Shown here: piece by piece, positions 49,455 to 58,694 of the stretch
Layout of the letters: each line of letters starts with the position of its first letter
How positions within the stretch are numbered: the first letter of the stretch is position 1
Origin: PALSA-1003 sp963741315
Lineage (GTDB): Bacteria; Pseudomonadota; Gammaproteobacteria; Burkholderiales; Casimicrobiaceae
Length of the DNA: 64,000 nt
Assembly: GCA_963741315.1 (NCBI GenBank)
Contig: CAVUHK010000005.1
Coordinates: 372,001 to 436,000 of the forward strand
Direction: 5' to 3'
Position numbers and translations under genes: made by a program
The notes under the pieces: generated by a model
Databases searched by the model: none
What the model saw: only the letters and a program-made list of their open reading frames with translations
Told to the model about the DNA's origin: nothing

Positions 49455-50411
49455 TCAGATATCGAGCGCGCGCATCGCTTCGGCGTCGAGCCGCAAGGTC
49501 ATCGCAGGCAGCAACTGCTCGAGTTGCGCGACACTGGTGGCGCTGGCGATCGGCGCGGTGACGCCGGGCTGAGCCATCAGCCACGCCAGCGCGACTTGCG
49601 CCGGCGTGACGCTCAGTCGCCGAGCGACCGCTTCGAGGGCGTCGAGAATCTTCATGCCGCGTGGATTGAGGAACTTCTTCATGCCCTCCCCGCGCTTGCT
49701 CTTTGCGAAGTCTGCTTCTGAGCGGTACTTCCCCGTCAGGAATCCCGACGCGAGCGCGAAGTAGCAGATCACGCCGATGTTCTCGCGCACGCACAACTGC
49801 TGCAATTCGCCCTCGAAGCTCGCGCGCTCATAGAGGTTGTAGTGCGGCTGCAGTGTCGCGTAGCTCGGAAGTCCGTGCGTTGCGCTGACCTCGAGGGCAT
49901 GCTTCAACCGTGCGGCGGACAGGTTTGAGGCGCCGATCGCCCTGATCTTGCCCTGGCGCAACAGCTGATCGTACGCGGCCAGCGTCTCTTCCAGCGGCGT
50001 GTGCTCGTCGTCCCAGTGCGACTGGTAGAGGTCGATGCAATCGACCTGCAGACGCCAGAGTGATTCTTCCGCCATCTTCAGGATGTAGTCCTTGCGCAGT
50101 ATCTTGTGCCCGTGCCCCATGTCCGAACCGACCTTGGTGGCGATGAGCACGTCGCTGTGGTGCCCACGGCGATCGATCCAGTGACCGATGACGATTTCGG
50201 ACTCTCCGCCCTGGTGGCCAGGCGCCCAGCGTGAATACGAGTCCGCGGTATCGATCAGGTCGCCGCCGCCGGCAACGAAGGCATCGAGCACCGCGAACGA
50301 CGCCTTTTCGTCGGCGGTCCAGCCGAACACGTTGCCTCCCAGCGCCAGCGGCGCCACCTCGAACCCTGTGCTGCCGAGTTTGCGTCTCTCGATGCGCGTT
50401 GCGGTCGACAC
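49455..50411 (-). CDS. Aldo/keto reductase
   Basis: About 318 residues, NADPH-dependent. Family blocks are GGGDLIDTADSYSRW (Asp and Tyr of the tetrad), IATKVG (Lys) and LYQSHWDDE (His). The C-terminal cofactor region reads TPAQVALAWLM and then PIASATSVAQL. GTG 50411 has GGGGAGG just upstream and is chosen; ATG 50429 and 50441 remain possible. It converges with the MBL gene. Substrate unknown. Confidence 0.9.
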   Translation of the reverse strand: MSTATRIERRKLGSTGFEVAPLALGGNVFGWTADEKASFAVLDAFVAGGGDLIDTADSYSRWAPGHQGGESEIVIGHWIDRRGHHSDVLIATKVGSDMGHGHKILRKDYILKMAEESLWRLQVDCIDLYQSHWDDEHTPLEETLAAYDQLLRQGKIRAIGASNLSAARLKHALEVSATHGLPSYATLQPHYNLYERASFEGELQQLCVRENIGVICYFALASGFLTGKYRSEADFAKSKRGEGMKKFLNPRGMKILDALEAVARRLSVTPAQVALAWLMAQPGVTAPIASATSVAQLEQLLPAMTLRLDAEAMRALDI

Positions 50412-50471
50412 TGCCCCTCCCCAACTCATGCACTGCCGCAAATCTGCGCGGGCGCATGGCCCGCGCCCGTG

Positions 50472-51113
50472 CTAGTTTTTCGGCGCGCTGGTCGATGCTC
50501 CCGGAGATGCCTGCCGCCGATCCTGCGACTGCAGCAGCGAACCCTGCGTGTCGTCTTCGCTGCCATCCAGCCGCTTGATGTCACCGGTGAGCTCTCCGCC
50601 TTCCTCGACGATCAACTTGCCGTAGCGAATCGTTCCCGACACGCGCCCCGTTCCATGCACCACCAGTCGCGTGCGCGCGGTCAGTTCGCCGGAGAATTCG
50701 CCGTGCACCTCGGCGACGTCGATGAGCGCCGTGCCATTGAGCGTACCCGGCTTGTCGATCTGCATGGTCTTGCTGTGTACGGTGGCTTCGACCTGGCCTT
50801 CGATGACCAACGAATCGCAATTCGAGATCTCGACGCCCTTGAGGTGAATGTTGATGCCAACGCTGAGCTTGCTTCCGGCCGCGGTGATGGGCGTTGCCGT
50901 TGGCGCGGCACTCTTCGCGGGCAATACGGCGTCGTTCAACGCCGGAATCGCGTGGCCAGTCGCCGGTGCAGCAGGTGCGCTGGGCATCGACGGCCGCGTC
51001 GCCGCGGCGCTGCGAGCCGGCGCTTCGGGTGGATCATAGTGCGCGGGTTTGAGTGGAGCCTTGGCACCGCTTCGAGGATCGGGGGTGCCATCGCGACGAT
51101 TGAAATTGAGCAT
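50472..51113 (-). CDS. Bactofilin (polymer-forming cytoskeletal protein)
   Basis: A 213-residue bactofilin. The beta-helix core is at about residues 95-185 (GVEISNCDSLVIEGQVEATVHS split by position; VHGTGRVSGTIRYGKLIVEEGGELTGDI ends it) and is flanked by a proline/alanine-rich N-terminal tail and a polar C-terminal tail. It would polymerise without nucleotide on the cytoplasmic membrane face, in cell shape or polar localisation. GGAAGGAACAGCC precedes the ATG at 51113. No M23 peptidase partner is adjacent. Confidence 0.9.
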   Translation of the reverse strand: MLNFNRRDGTPDPRSGAKAPLKPAHYDPPEAPARSAAATRPSMPSAPAAPATGHAIPALNDAVLPAKSAAPTATPITAAGSKLSVGINIHLKGVEISNCDSLVIEGQVEATVHSKTMQIDKPGTLNGTALIDVAEVHGEFSGELTARTRLVVHGTGRVSGTIRYGKLIVEEGGELTGDIKRLDGSEDDTQGSLLQSQDRRQASPGASTSAPKN

Positions 51114-51260
51114 GGCTGTTCCTTCCATAGAGACATCGTGGATGCCAAGAGCGTCGTCACGGCCCATGACAAGGTCATTGTTCCCCTTCTCCGTTCGGCA
51201 TGCAACCGGAAATCGCGATTGAGATTTTTTATTTTCGAAATTGCGATTCGCGCGGAACTT

Positions 51261-51710
51261 TTATCGCGGCACCGCAATCGTCGATATCGAATTCATCGGC
51301 GAACCGCTGATGATCTTTCGGCTGACCGCGACATAGACCAGCGTATTGCGCTTCGCGTCGAACATGCGCACGACCTTCGTATCCTTGAACAGGATCGACG
51401 TGCTCTCACTGAACACGCTCTCTTCTTTCGGCAATTGCGCCGGCAACGCGATCGGCCCTGTCTGATGACACGCGATCGCGAATCGAGACGGGTCTTCCGC
51501 GACTCCGAGCGATCCTTTGACGCCGCCGGTGCGCGCCTGGCTGACGTGACACGACACGCCTGGAACGCGCGGATCGTCGAAGGCCATCACACAGACCTTG
51601 TCGTTGGCGCCGAAGATGCGAAACGTGGTCGAAGTGCAACCGACATCATCCGCCCGCGCCGGCACAGTGCAGACCACGAGCAGGGCGGCAAGAATCCATC
51701 GCTTGGTCAT
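51261..51710 (-). CDS. creA: CreA family protein
   Basis: A 149-residue exported protein of the CreA family. A signal peptide (KRWILAALLVVCTVPARA) is followed by VGCTSTTFRIFGANDKVCV, VSCHVSQARTGG and the tail SPMNSISTIAVPR, all typical. Cysteines probably form periplasmic disulfides. Function is still not established for the family. Confidence 0.93.
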   Translation of the reverse strand: MTKRWILAALLVVCTVPARADDVGCTSTTFRIFGANDKVCVMAFDDPRVPGVSCHVSQARTGGVKGSLGVAEDPSRFAIACHQTGPIALPAQLPKEESVFSESTSILFKDTKVVRMFDAKRNTLVYVAVSRKIISGSPMNSISTIAVPR

Positions 51711-51810
51711 TGCAGTAACCTCATTTCTATGACGTTTGCATAATTACGGCCGCCCGGACCTGCCGCAGCCGGCAAAATTCGACCTTGTAACACTACAAAT
51801 ATGTACTATT

Positions 51811-51923
51811 CTTTACATGAGCAGCGACCGGCCTTGGGCCGGAAATTCGGAGGTGCTTGAATTGAAGCTGGAAATTTCCCGACCATGAATCGACAAGGCC
51901 CGGCCGCTGCCGGGCTTTTTTTT
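51811..51923 (+). ncRNA. Candidate small RNA
   Basis: An intergenic segment of about 110 bases between divergent creA and the next rightward gene. It has a perfect CCGGCC-TTG-GGCCGG hairpin (51828-51842), a single-stranded middle, and a strong terminator at its end. The 90 bases before it are markedly AT-richer than the surroundings, as a promoter would be (TACTAT at 51804 could be the -10). A 23-codon frame (51817-51888) exists but lacks a ribosome binding site. The start point is a guess. Confidence 0.45.
51898..51923 (+). terminator. Intrinsic terminator of the small RNA candidate
   Basis: Perfect 7-bp stem (GCCCGGC / GCCGGGC) with a CGCT loop, followed by eight T residues. No annotated gene on this strand lies just upstream, so it must end a short transcript. 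Confidence 0.9.
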
Positions 51924-52053
51924 GGGTGCAACGCAACACATTGTAAGCGACAAGAATCTTCGAGTTTGTCGGAACCTCGCCAGACTCAGGGCGCGCAGCC
52001 GGGGCGTGATTATCCCGGCAGTTACGAAACCAAGGAAAAACGGGGGTAGGACG

Positions 52054-52194
52054 ATGGTTTCGATTTGGTGGGTAATAGTGGCGTTCATCGGTGGCGGGTG
52101 CCTGGGCATTCTGACCATTGCAATGATGCGGATGTCCGGAGGGCTGCCCGAGCAGTCGCCCTACGCGCCGGACCTCAATGGGACGCCGTGGTAG
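52054..52194 (+). CDS. Small membrane protein, DUF3789-like
   Basis: A 46-residue peptide with one N-terminal hydrophobic helix (WWVIVAFIGGGCLGILTIAM) and a short polar tail, like DUF3789 proteins. GGGGGTAGG lies 4 bases before the ATG. It follows the small RNA candidate by 130 bases. Function unknown. Confidence 0.6.
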   Translation: MVSIWWVIVAFIGGGCLGILTIAMMRMSGGLPEQSPYAPDLNGTPW

Positions 52195-52348
52195 CCTGAT
52201 CGATATTCGATAGTCAGGCGCAGCGCCAAGCAGTCGAATTGCCAGCCGTCCGCGGCCCGGCACGGCATAGTGTCCCCCACAATTGCCCGGGCCCAGTGTT
52301 CGTCCGCGCGACGCCGACGAATGCGCCAGACCCTTCAGGAGTAAACGC

Positions 52349-53326
52349 ATGACCAGGATCGGTACTGCCGTCGCCGCCATTGTCGTTGGATTGGGGCTGA
52401 TACTCAGCCCGGCCGCGCTCGCCCAGCAGTGGCCGAGCAAACCGGTCAAGGTCATCGTGGTATTCCCGCCCGGCGGCTCGGTCGACCAGGTCGCCCGTGT
52501 TCTCGCCCAGCAGTTGTCGGCACAGACCGGACAGTCGTTCATCGTCGACAACCGCGGCGGCGCGTCCGGCTCGATCGGCACCGCGGCGCTGGCCAAATCC
52601 GACCCGGATGGCTACACCCTCGGCGTCGTGTTCGACACGCACGCGGTCAACCCCGCGTTGATTCCCAACCTTCCTTTCGACACTCTCAAGGATCTGACGC
52701 CACTGATGCTGGTGGGCACCGGCGGCATGGCGCTGGTCACCAACGTTGCGCAGCCGTACCGGTCGTTCAAGGATGTCGTCGCTGCCGCCAAGGCCAAGCC
52801 TGGCAGCGTCGCCTACGGCACCATCGGCGCGGGCAGCATCGGGCACCTGACCATGAGCCAGCTCGGCAACCAGCTCGGCGTCGAGTTCAATCACGTGCCG
52901 TATCGCGGCGGCGGTCCGCTGATGAACGACGCCATCGCCAACCAGGTGCCGCTGGCCATCGGCTCGGTGTTCCTGGTCAGTCCGCACGTCGCGTCGGGGC
53001 GCTTGCGCGCCATCGCGGTGACCTCGCTCAAGCCCGACCCGAGCCTGCCCGGCGTCGAGCCGATCGCGGCACAGGGCGTTCCCGGCTTCGAAGCCTATAC
53101 CTGGTGGGGCGTGTTCGGCCCGGGCAACCTGCCGGCGCCACTGGCCAAGCGCATCTACGATGAGCTCGCCAAAGCTGTCAACGCCCCGGCGGTTCGCGAG
53201 AAACTTACCGCACAGGGCATCGACGTCAGCGGCGCGTCGGGCGAGCAGCTCGACGCCTTCGTGCGCAAGGAAATGATCCGCTGGGCCAAGGTCGTCAAGG
53301 ACAACAACATCAAGTCCGGCGACTGA
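52349..53326 (+). CDS. Bug family (TctC-like) periplasmic solute receptor
   Basis: A 325-residue tripartite tricarboxylate-type receptor. The signal peptide is GTAVAAIVVGLGLILSPAALAQ; then QWPSKPVKVIVVFPPGG and VDNRGGASGSIGTAALAKSD are typical Bug motifs (carboxylate-binding loops). AGGAG precedes the ATG. No tctAB permease genes are present in the window, as is common for betaproteobacterial Bug genes. Ligand unknown. Confidence 0.93.
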   Translation: MTRIGTAVAAIVVGLGLILSPAALAQQWPSKPVKVIVVFPPGGSVDQVARVLAQQLSAQTGQSFIVDNRGGASGSIGTAALAKSDPDGYTLGVVFDTHAVNPALIPNLPFDTLKDLTPLMLVGTGGMALVTNVAQPYRSFKDVVAAAKAKPGSVAYGTIGAGSIGHLTMSQLGNQLGVEFNHVPYRGGGPLMNDAIANQVPLAIGSVFLVSPHVASGRLRAIAVTSLKPDPSLPGVEPIAAQGVPGFEAYTWWGVFGPGNLPAPLAKRIYDELAKAVNAPAVREKLTAQGIDVSGASGEQLDAFVRKEMIRWAKVVKDNNIKSGD

Positions 53327-53337
53327 AGTCGCGCAAC

Positions 53338-53760
53338 ATGGCTGGCACGACCGAAAGCCGACGCGCCGGCGCGATTCTGGAAACCGAGGTCGAATTGTCC
53401 GCCATTCGTGCTCAGGGCGCCGGCGGCCAGAACGTCAACAAGGTTTCATCCGCGATCCACCTGCGTTTCGATGTGCTCGGGTCCTCGCTGCCGGAAACAA
53501 TCAAGGCCCGACTGCTGGCAAGCGGCGATCAGCGCATTACACCGGCAGGCATCGTGATCATCAAGGCTCAGCGCTTTCGAACCCAGGAGCGCAATCGTGC
53601 GGATGCCCTGCTGCGACTCCAGGAGCTTGTCGACAGCGCAGCGCATGTTCCGCGCGCGCGCCGGCCGACGAAGCCCACCAAGGGTTCGCAGCGGCGAAGG
53701 CTGGACAGCAAGGCGAAGCGAGGGCAGATCAAGGCGACGCGGGGCAAGCCCGTCGAGTGA
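53338..53760 (+). CDS. arfB: Alternative ribosome-rescue peptidyl-tRNA hydrolase
   Basis: A 140-residue ArfB (YaeJ). It has the GGQ catalytic motif in AQGAGGQNVNKVSSAIHLRF (residues about 25-44) and a lysine/arginine-rich C-terminal tail that enters the empty mRNA channel. It frees peptides from ribosomes stalled without a stop codon. It starts 11 bases after the Bug gene, so co-transcription is likely though the functions differ. Confidence 0.95.
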   Translation: MAGTTESRRAGAILETEVELSAIRAQGAGGQNVNKVSSAIHLRFDVLGSSLPETIKARLLASGDQRITPAGIVIIKAQRFRTQERNRADALLRLQELVDSAAHVPRARRPTKPTKGSQRRRLDSKAKRGQIKATRGKPVE

Positions 53761-53769
53761 AATCCTGGA

Positions 53770-54771
53770 TCAATCCAGCTTGGCACCCGAGCGCTTGACC
53801 ACATCGCCCCACTTTGTCCGTTCGCTCTGCAGGAAGGCAGCAAATGCCGCGGGTGCCAGAACCCGCGCTTCCGCGCTCTGTTCGGCGAAACGTTGCAGCA
53901 CCTCGGGGTCGGCCATGACACGCTCGAGCTCCATCGCCAGCCGTTCGATGATCTCCTTCGGAGTCCCGGCCGGCGCGAGCATGCCGAAGAACGAATAGAC
54001 GTCGAACTCCGGCACGCCACCTTCCTGCATGGTCGGCACGCTGGGCAATGCGCTCAGGCGGCGCGACGCGGTCGTTGCCAGCACGCGCAACTTGCCGCTT
54101 TGTACGTGTTGCATCACTTCGATCGGCGTGGCGAACATCATGTTGACCTGTCCACCGATGAGATCGGTGATAGCAGGGCCGCCGCCCTTGTAGGGCACGT
54201 GCACGATATCGACCTTGGCGTTGAGCTTGAACAATTCTCCGGCAAGGTGCGGCACCGAGCCGCTTCCCGCCGAGCAGAAGGTCAATGCGCCGGGTTTGGA
54301 CTTGGCAAGCGCAACCAGTTCCGCCACGTTCGTCGCCGGCAGTGCATCGTTGACGACGAGAATGAAAGGCGACACGGCCAGCAAAGCGATCGGCGCGAAT
54401 TCCTTCGCGGCATCGTACGGCAGGCTGGGATAGAGCGCCTGGGTGATGACAAAGGGCGTGGGCGCGAACAATAGCGTGTAGCCATCGGGGGCAGCTTTGG
54501 CGACGAAGGCGTTGCGGATCGTGGTGCCTGCCCCGGGCTTGTTGTCGACGATCACCGGTTGGCCGAGCCGATCGCCGAGTTTCTGTGCGACGAGACGGCC
54601 GATGATGTCGGTTGCCCCGCCGGGAGCAAAGGGAACTACCAGCTTGACGGGCTTGCTGGGCCAGGTCTGTGCGCCGGCAAGCGAGGGTGCGCATGCGCAG
54701 ATCGCCGCCAAGCAAGCGACGACCACGGCCCGCAGCACGCGTCCAACCGCAATGGGTTGTCCATCGGTCAT
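53770..54771 (-). CDS. Bug family (TctC-like) periplasmic solute receptor
   Basis: A 333-residue receptor. It has a signal peptide (about residues 1-31, ACLAAICACAPSLAGAQ), then TWPSKPVKLVVPFAPGGATD and VDNKPGAGTTIRNAFVAKA. The start overlaps the alaX stop by four bases (ATGA), which implies translational coupling. It is only distantly similar to the other receptor across arfB, so this is not a recent tandem copy. With the upstream molybdenum hydroxylase genes on the same strand, it might bring in that enzyme's substrate. Confidence 0.93.
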   Translation of the reverse strand: MTDGQPIAVGRVLRAVVVACLAAICACAPSLAGAQTWPSKPVKLVVPFAPGGATDIIGRLVAQKLGDRLGQPVIVDNKPGAGTTIRNAFVAKAAPDGYTLLFAPTPFVITQALYPSLPYDAAKEFAPIALLAVSPFILVVNDALPATNVAELVALAKSKPGALTFCSAGSGSVPHLAGELFKLNAKVDIVHVPYKGGGPAITDLIGGQVNMMFATPIEVMQHVQSGKLRVLATTASRRLSALPSVPTMQEGGVPEFDVYSFFGMLAPAGTPKEIIERLAMELERVMADPEVLQRFAEQSAEARVLAPAAFAAFLQSERTKWGDVVKRSGAKLD

Positions 54772-55481
54772 GGCGCCAACGCGATTTCCACGCGCCGATT
54801 GCGACGGCCCTCGCTGCGGATCCTGAGCACGCGAATCGCGCCGATCTCGGCGATATTCCTCACGTGCGTACCGCCGCAGGGTTGAAGGTCGATCCCGGGA
54901 ATCTTGAGCAGCCGCACCCGCCCCGCACCTCGCGGCGGTTGCACGCTCATGGTCTTGACCAAATCCGGGCGCGCGTCGAGTTCCTCGTCGCTGATCCAGA
55001 CGGTCTCGGTGTCGACACCTCGAGCAATCAATTCGTTGGTCGCGTACTCGATCTTTTGAGCATCGAGCAGGCTCATGTCGATATCGAAATCCAGACGCGC
55101 CTTGTCCGGAGCAATGTTCCCACCTGTCACCGGTGCGACCACGACGCAGGACATCACGTGGAGTGCCGTATGCAGTCGCATCAGCGCGTGGCGTCGGGGC
55201 CAGTCGATTTCAAGACTGACAATTTCGCCGACCTTCGGCTGCGACGCCGCCGGGGCGGGGACATGCAGCACGGTGTCGATGCCATCGCCTTTGCGCGTGT
55301 CGATGATGGGAATGCGCTCACCGTCGGCCCGGGTTATCGAGCCCACGTCCCCCATCTGTCCGCCGCCGAGCGGATAGAATATGGTCCGATCGAGCTCTAT
55401 GCCGCGTTCATGAACAGCAACGACACGCGCGCTTGCCGTCTTCAGATAGGCGTCCTCGCGGAACAGCAGATCACTCGCCAT
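54768..55481 (-). CDS. Alanyl-tRNA editing protein AlaX
   Basis: A 237-residue trans-editing enzyme that removes serine or glycine from tRNA(Ala). It has YPLGGGQMGDVG (about residue 40), the zinc-binding HxxxH in LHTALHV (about 100), and QPCGGTHVRNIAEIG near the end. The size corresponds to AlaX-M. ATG 55481 is preferred over the TTG further up. It is the gene before the Bug receptor and after the CoxM-like gene on the same strand; a hairpin lies at the CoxM junction. Confidence 0.92.
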   Translation of the reverse strand: MASDLLFREDAYLKTASARVVAVHERGIELDRTIFYPLGGGQMGDVGSITRADGERIPIIDTRKGDGIDTVLHVPAPAASQPKVGEIVSLEIDWPRRHALMRLHTALHVMSCVVVAPVTGGNIAPDKARLDFDIDMSLLDAQKIEYATNELIARGVDTETVWISDEELDARPDLVKTMSVQPPRGAGRVRLLKIPGIDLQPCGGTHVRNIAEIGAIRVLRIRSEGRRNRRVEIALAP

Positions 55482-55495
55482 CGAGCGCAAGTGCA

Positions 55496-55524
55496 GGGTT
55501 GAGGTTTCGCCGCCTCCTCAACCC
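55496..55524 (-). promoter_or_regulatory. Hairpin at the coxM-alaX junction
   Basis: A perfect 9-bp inverted repeat (GGGTTGAGG / CCTCAACCC) with an 11-base loop. It covers the CoxM stop codon and lies just before alaX. No T run follows, so it is more likely an mRNA-stability or processing element than a terminator. Confidence 0.5.
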
Positions 55525-56309
55525 GCCGCAGTCACCGCGCGCGCCGCCATGACCGCGACGAGATGCGCGCGATATTCGGCCGAACCGTGCAAGTCGCTGT
55601 TCAGATGATCCGTTGGAATCTTCACCGACTTCGCCGCATCGGCGGTGAAGCTCTTGGCCAACGCGGTTTCAATCATGGTTGCGCGATGCACGCTGGCTGC
55701 CGCACCGGTCACCGCCACGCGCGTGCCTGTGCCACTCTGCGCGACGAACACGCCAACCAATGCGAACCGCGACGCGGGTTGCGGAAACTTCGCGTACGCC
55801 GCCTTCTTCGGAATCGGGAAACTCACCGCGGTGATTATTTCGTCGGCCGCCAATGCGGTTTCGTACATGCCCTTGAAGAATTCGTCGGCGGCAATCTTGC
55901 GCTTGTTGGTCTGCACCGTCGCACCCAGCGCCAATACCGCGGCCGGATAGTCGGCCGCGGGATCGTTGTTGGCGAGCGAGCCGCCCAACGTCCCGCGATT
56001 GCGCACCTGCCTGTCCCCAATGCCTTCAGCCATCGCGGCAAGCGCCGGTATGGCCTGGCGCACCACTGTCGACGCCGCGACGTCGGCGTGCGTGGTCATT
56101 GCACCGATGACGATGGCGTCGCCCTCCTTCTTGATGCCCTTCAATTCCGCGATGCCGCCGAGATCGACGATCGTTCCCGGATTGGCGAGCCGCAGTTTCA
56201 TCGCCCCGACGAGACTCTGCCCGCCGGCAAGCGCCTTGCCGCCGGTCTTGCCGAGCGCTGCGGCGGCGTCGGCGACGGTTTTGGCACGCTGGTATTCGAA
56301 TGCGTACAT
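55518..56309 (-). CDS. Molybdenum hydroxylase FAD-binding subunit (CoxM-like)
   Basis: A 263-residue FAD subunit of the xanthine dehydrogenase/CO dehydrogenase family. AGGQSLVGAMKLRLANP (residues 31-47) and RNRGTLGGSLANNDPAADYP (about 101-120) are the FAD-contact motifs. It passes electrons from the iron-sulfur subunit to an acceptor. A CAGGAGAC box precedes the ATG. It follows the large subunit gene by 15 bases. Confidence 0.94.
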   Translation of the reverse strand: MYAFEYQRAKTVADAAAALGKTGGKALAGGQSLVGAMKLRLANPGTIVDLGGIAELKGIKKEGDAIVIGAMTTHADVAASTVVRQAIPALAAMAEGIGDRQVRNRGTLGGSLANNDPAADYPAAVLALGATVQTNKRKIAADEFFKGMYETALAADEIITAVSFPIPKKAAYAKFPQPASRFALVGVFVAQSGTGTRVAVTGAAASVHRATMIETALAKSFTADAAKSVKIPTDHLNSDLHGSAEYRAHLVAVMAARAVTAAG

Positions 56310-56324
56310 GGGACGTCTCCTGGA

Positions 56325-58691
56325 CTATTGCTTGGCCGAACGAATCGCCTGCCACACCCGATGCGGCGTGACTGGCATGTCGATATATTTCACGCCTGCC
56401 GGCAGAAGCGCGTCGTGCACCGCGTTCATCAGCGCCGCGGGCGAACCGATCGCGCCGGCTTCGCCGCAACCCTTGGCGCCGAGCGGGTTGTGCGTGCACG
56501 GTGTCACTTTGGTGGCGACCTTGAACGTGGGCAGGTCGTCGGCGCGCGGCATGGCGTAGTCCATGTAGCTGCCGGTGAGAAGTTGACCGCTCTGCTTGTC
56601 GTAGACGCAATTTTCGAGCAGCGCCTGGCCGATGCCCTGCGCCAGCCCGCCATGCACCTGGCCTTCGACGATCATCGGATTGATGATGTTGCCGAAGTCG
56701 TCGCACGCCGCAAACGCGATGACGCGCACGACGCCGGTGTCGGGATCGACTTCGACCTCGCAGATGTGCGTCCCCGCGGGGAAGGTGAAGTTGGTCGGAT
56801 CGTAGAACGCGGTCTCGTCCAGACCCGGCTCGAGCTTGTCGAGCGGATAGTTGTGCGGCACGTACGCGGTCAGCGCGACTTCGCCGAAAGACTTGCTGCG
56901 ATCGGTGCCCGCGACGGTGAACTTGCCGTCCTTGAACTCGATGTCGGCTTCCGCGGCTTCGAGCAGATGCGCGGCGATCTTGCGGCCCTTGGCGATGATC
57001 TTGTCGAGCGCCTTCACGATGGCGGTACCGCCCACCGACAGCGAGCGCGACCCGTAGGTGCCCATGCCGAAGGGAACGCGCCCGGTGTCGCCGTGCACGA
57101 TCTCGACCGTCTCGATCGGAATGCCGAGCCGGCTGGCGACCACCTGCGAGAACGTCGTCTCGTGGCCCTGGCCGTGGCTGTGCGAACCGGTGAAGACGGT
57201 CACTCCGCCGGTGGGATTGACGCGCACCTCGCCAGCCTCATAGAGCCCCGCCCGCGCGCCAAGCGCGCCGGCGATGTTCGACGGCGCCAGGCCGCAGGCT
57301 TCGATGTAGGACGAGTAGCCGATGCCACGCAGCTTGCCGCGCTTGGCGGCTTCCGCCTTGCGTGCTGGAAAGCCCTTCACGTCGGCGATTTTCATCGCCT
57401 CGTCGAGACACGCGTCGTAGCCGCCGGTGTCGTAGAGCAAAGCGACCGGCGTTTGGTACGGAAAGCTGCGGATGAAATTGCGCCTGCGGATTTCGTCCTG
57501 CGCGATGCCCATCTCCGCCGCAGCGGCGTGCACCAGCCGCTCGACGACGTACGTCGCTTCGGGCCGTCCCGCGCCGCGATACGCATCTACCGGCGCGGTA
57601 TTGGTGAAGGCCGCGGTCACTTCACAGTAGATCGCGGGGGTCGTGTACTGCCCGGCGAGCAGCGTCGCGTACAGGATCGTCGGGATGCACGAAGCGAAGG
57701 TCGACAGGTAGGCGCCCATCGCGGCGGTCGTGTGCACGCGCATGCCCAGGAACTTGCCGTCCTTGTCGAGTGCGAGTTCGGCATGCGTGATGTGATCGCG
57801 GCCGTGGGCGTCCGAGAGGAACGACTCGCTGCGCTCGGCGGTCCACTTGATTGGGCGATTGACGTGCTTCGACGCCCAGACCATCGCGGTCTCTTCCGGA
57901 TAGAGGTAGATCTTCGAGCCGAAGCCGCCGCCGACGTCGGGCGCGATGACGCGCACTTTCGTCTCCGGCAATCCAAGCACGAACGCCGTCATCAGCAAAC
58001 GCTCGACGTGCGGATTCTGGCTGGTCACGTAGAGCGTGTAGCCGTCGTCGGCGCGGCTGAACGTTGCGACCGCGGCGCGCGGCTCGATCGCGTTGGGGAT
58101 GAGGCGGTTGTTGACGATGTCGAGCTTGGTGACGTGCGCCGCCTTGGCAAACGCCGCGTCGGTCGCCGCCTTGTCGCCCAGCGCCCACGTGTAGCACTTG
58201 TTGCCGGGCGCGCCTTCGTGGATCTGCGGCGCGCCGGGCTTGAGCGCATCGGCGGGATTGACCACCGACTTGAGTACTTCGTAATCGACGTTGATCAGCT
58301 CGGCGGCGTCCTTGGCCTGCTCGGGCGTCTCCGCGACGATCATTGCGACGCCATCGCCTACGTAGCACACCTTGCCCTTGGCGAGCACCCAGTGCGGCGG
58401 CTCCTTCATCGGCTGGCCGTCGGTGCCGGTGATCAACCAGCCACACGGCAGGCCGTTCACGCCGACGAGATCGTCACCGGTGAAGATCGCGACGACTCCC
58501 GGTGCGGCCTTGGCCTTGGTCGTGTCGATGTTGCGGATCTTCGCGTGCGCATGCGGCGAGCGCAGGAAATACGCGTGCGTGTGATGTGGCGGATTGACGT
58601 CGTCGGTGTACTGCCCGCTGCCGGTCAGAAAGCGATAGTCCTCCTTGCGGCGGACCGATTGGCCGATGCTGTTCAGGTCGCTGGCGCCCAT
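56325..58691 (-). CDS. Molybdenum hydroxylase large subunit (form II CoxL-like)
   Basis: A 788-residue molybdopterin-binding subunit. The active-site loop reads AYRGAGR, the form II signature, not AYxCSFR of true form I CO dehydrogenase. Other pterin-binding blocks are GQGHETTFSQVVASRLG, GSRSLSVGGTAIVKA and the catalytic glutamate region GCGEAGAIG. Form II enzymes oxidise varied aldehydes or heterocycles, and CO activity is disputed. The gene starts three bases after the small subunit stop. No coxDEFG accessory genes are nearby. Confidence 0.94.
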   Translation of the reverse strand: MGASDLNSIGQSVRRKEDYRFLTGSGQYTDDVNPPHHTHAYFLRSPHAHAKIRNIDTTKAKAAPGVVAIFTGDDLVGVNGLPCGWLITGTDGQPMKEPPHWVLAKGKVCYVGDGVAMIVAETPEQAKDAAELINVDYEVLKSVVNPADALKPGAPQIHEGAPGNKCYTWALGDKAATDAAFAKAAHVTKLDIVNNRLIPNAIEPRAAVATFSRADDGYTLYVTSQNPHVERLLMTAFVLGLPETKVRVIAPDVGGGFGSKIYLYPEETAMVWASKHVNRPIKWTAERSESFLSDAHGRDHITHAELALDKDGKFLGMRVHTTAAMGAYLSTFASCIPTILYATLLAGQYTTPAIYCEVTAAFTNTAPVDAYRGAGRPEATYVVERLVHAAAAEMGIAQDEIRRRNFIRSFPYQTPVALLYDTGGYDACLDEAMKIADVKGFPARKAEAAKRGKLRGIGYSSYIEACGLAPSNIAGALGARAGLYEAGEVRVNPTGGVTVFTGSHSHGQGHETTFSQVVASRLGIPIETVEIVHGDTGRVPFGMGTYGSRSLSVGGTAIVKALDKIIAKGRKIAAHLLEAAEADIEFKDGKFTVAGTDRSKSFGEVALTAYVPHNYPLDKLEPGLDETAFYDPTNFTFPAGTHICEVEVDPDTGVVRVIAFAACDDFGNIINPMIVEGQVHGGLAQGIGQALLENCVYDKQSGQLLTGSYMDYAMPRADDLPTFKVATKVTPCTHNPLGAKGCGEAGAIGSPAALMNAVHDALLPAGVKYIDMPVTPHRVWQAIRSAKQ

Positions 58692-58694
58692 GAT

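Noticed and set aside
51817..51888. 23-codon open frame inside the small RNA candidate
   Set aside because: No ribosome binding site and no sign of codon selection; kept only as a remark under the RNA.
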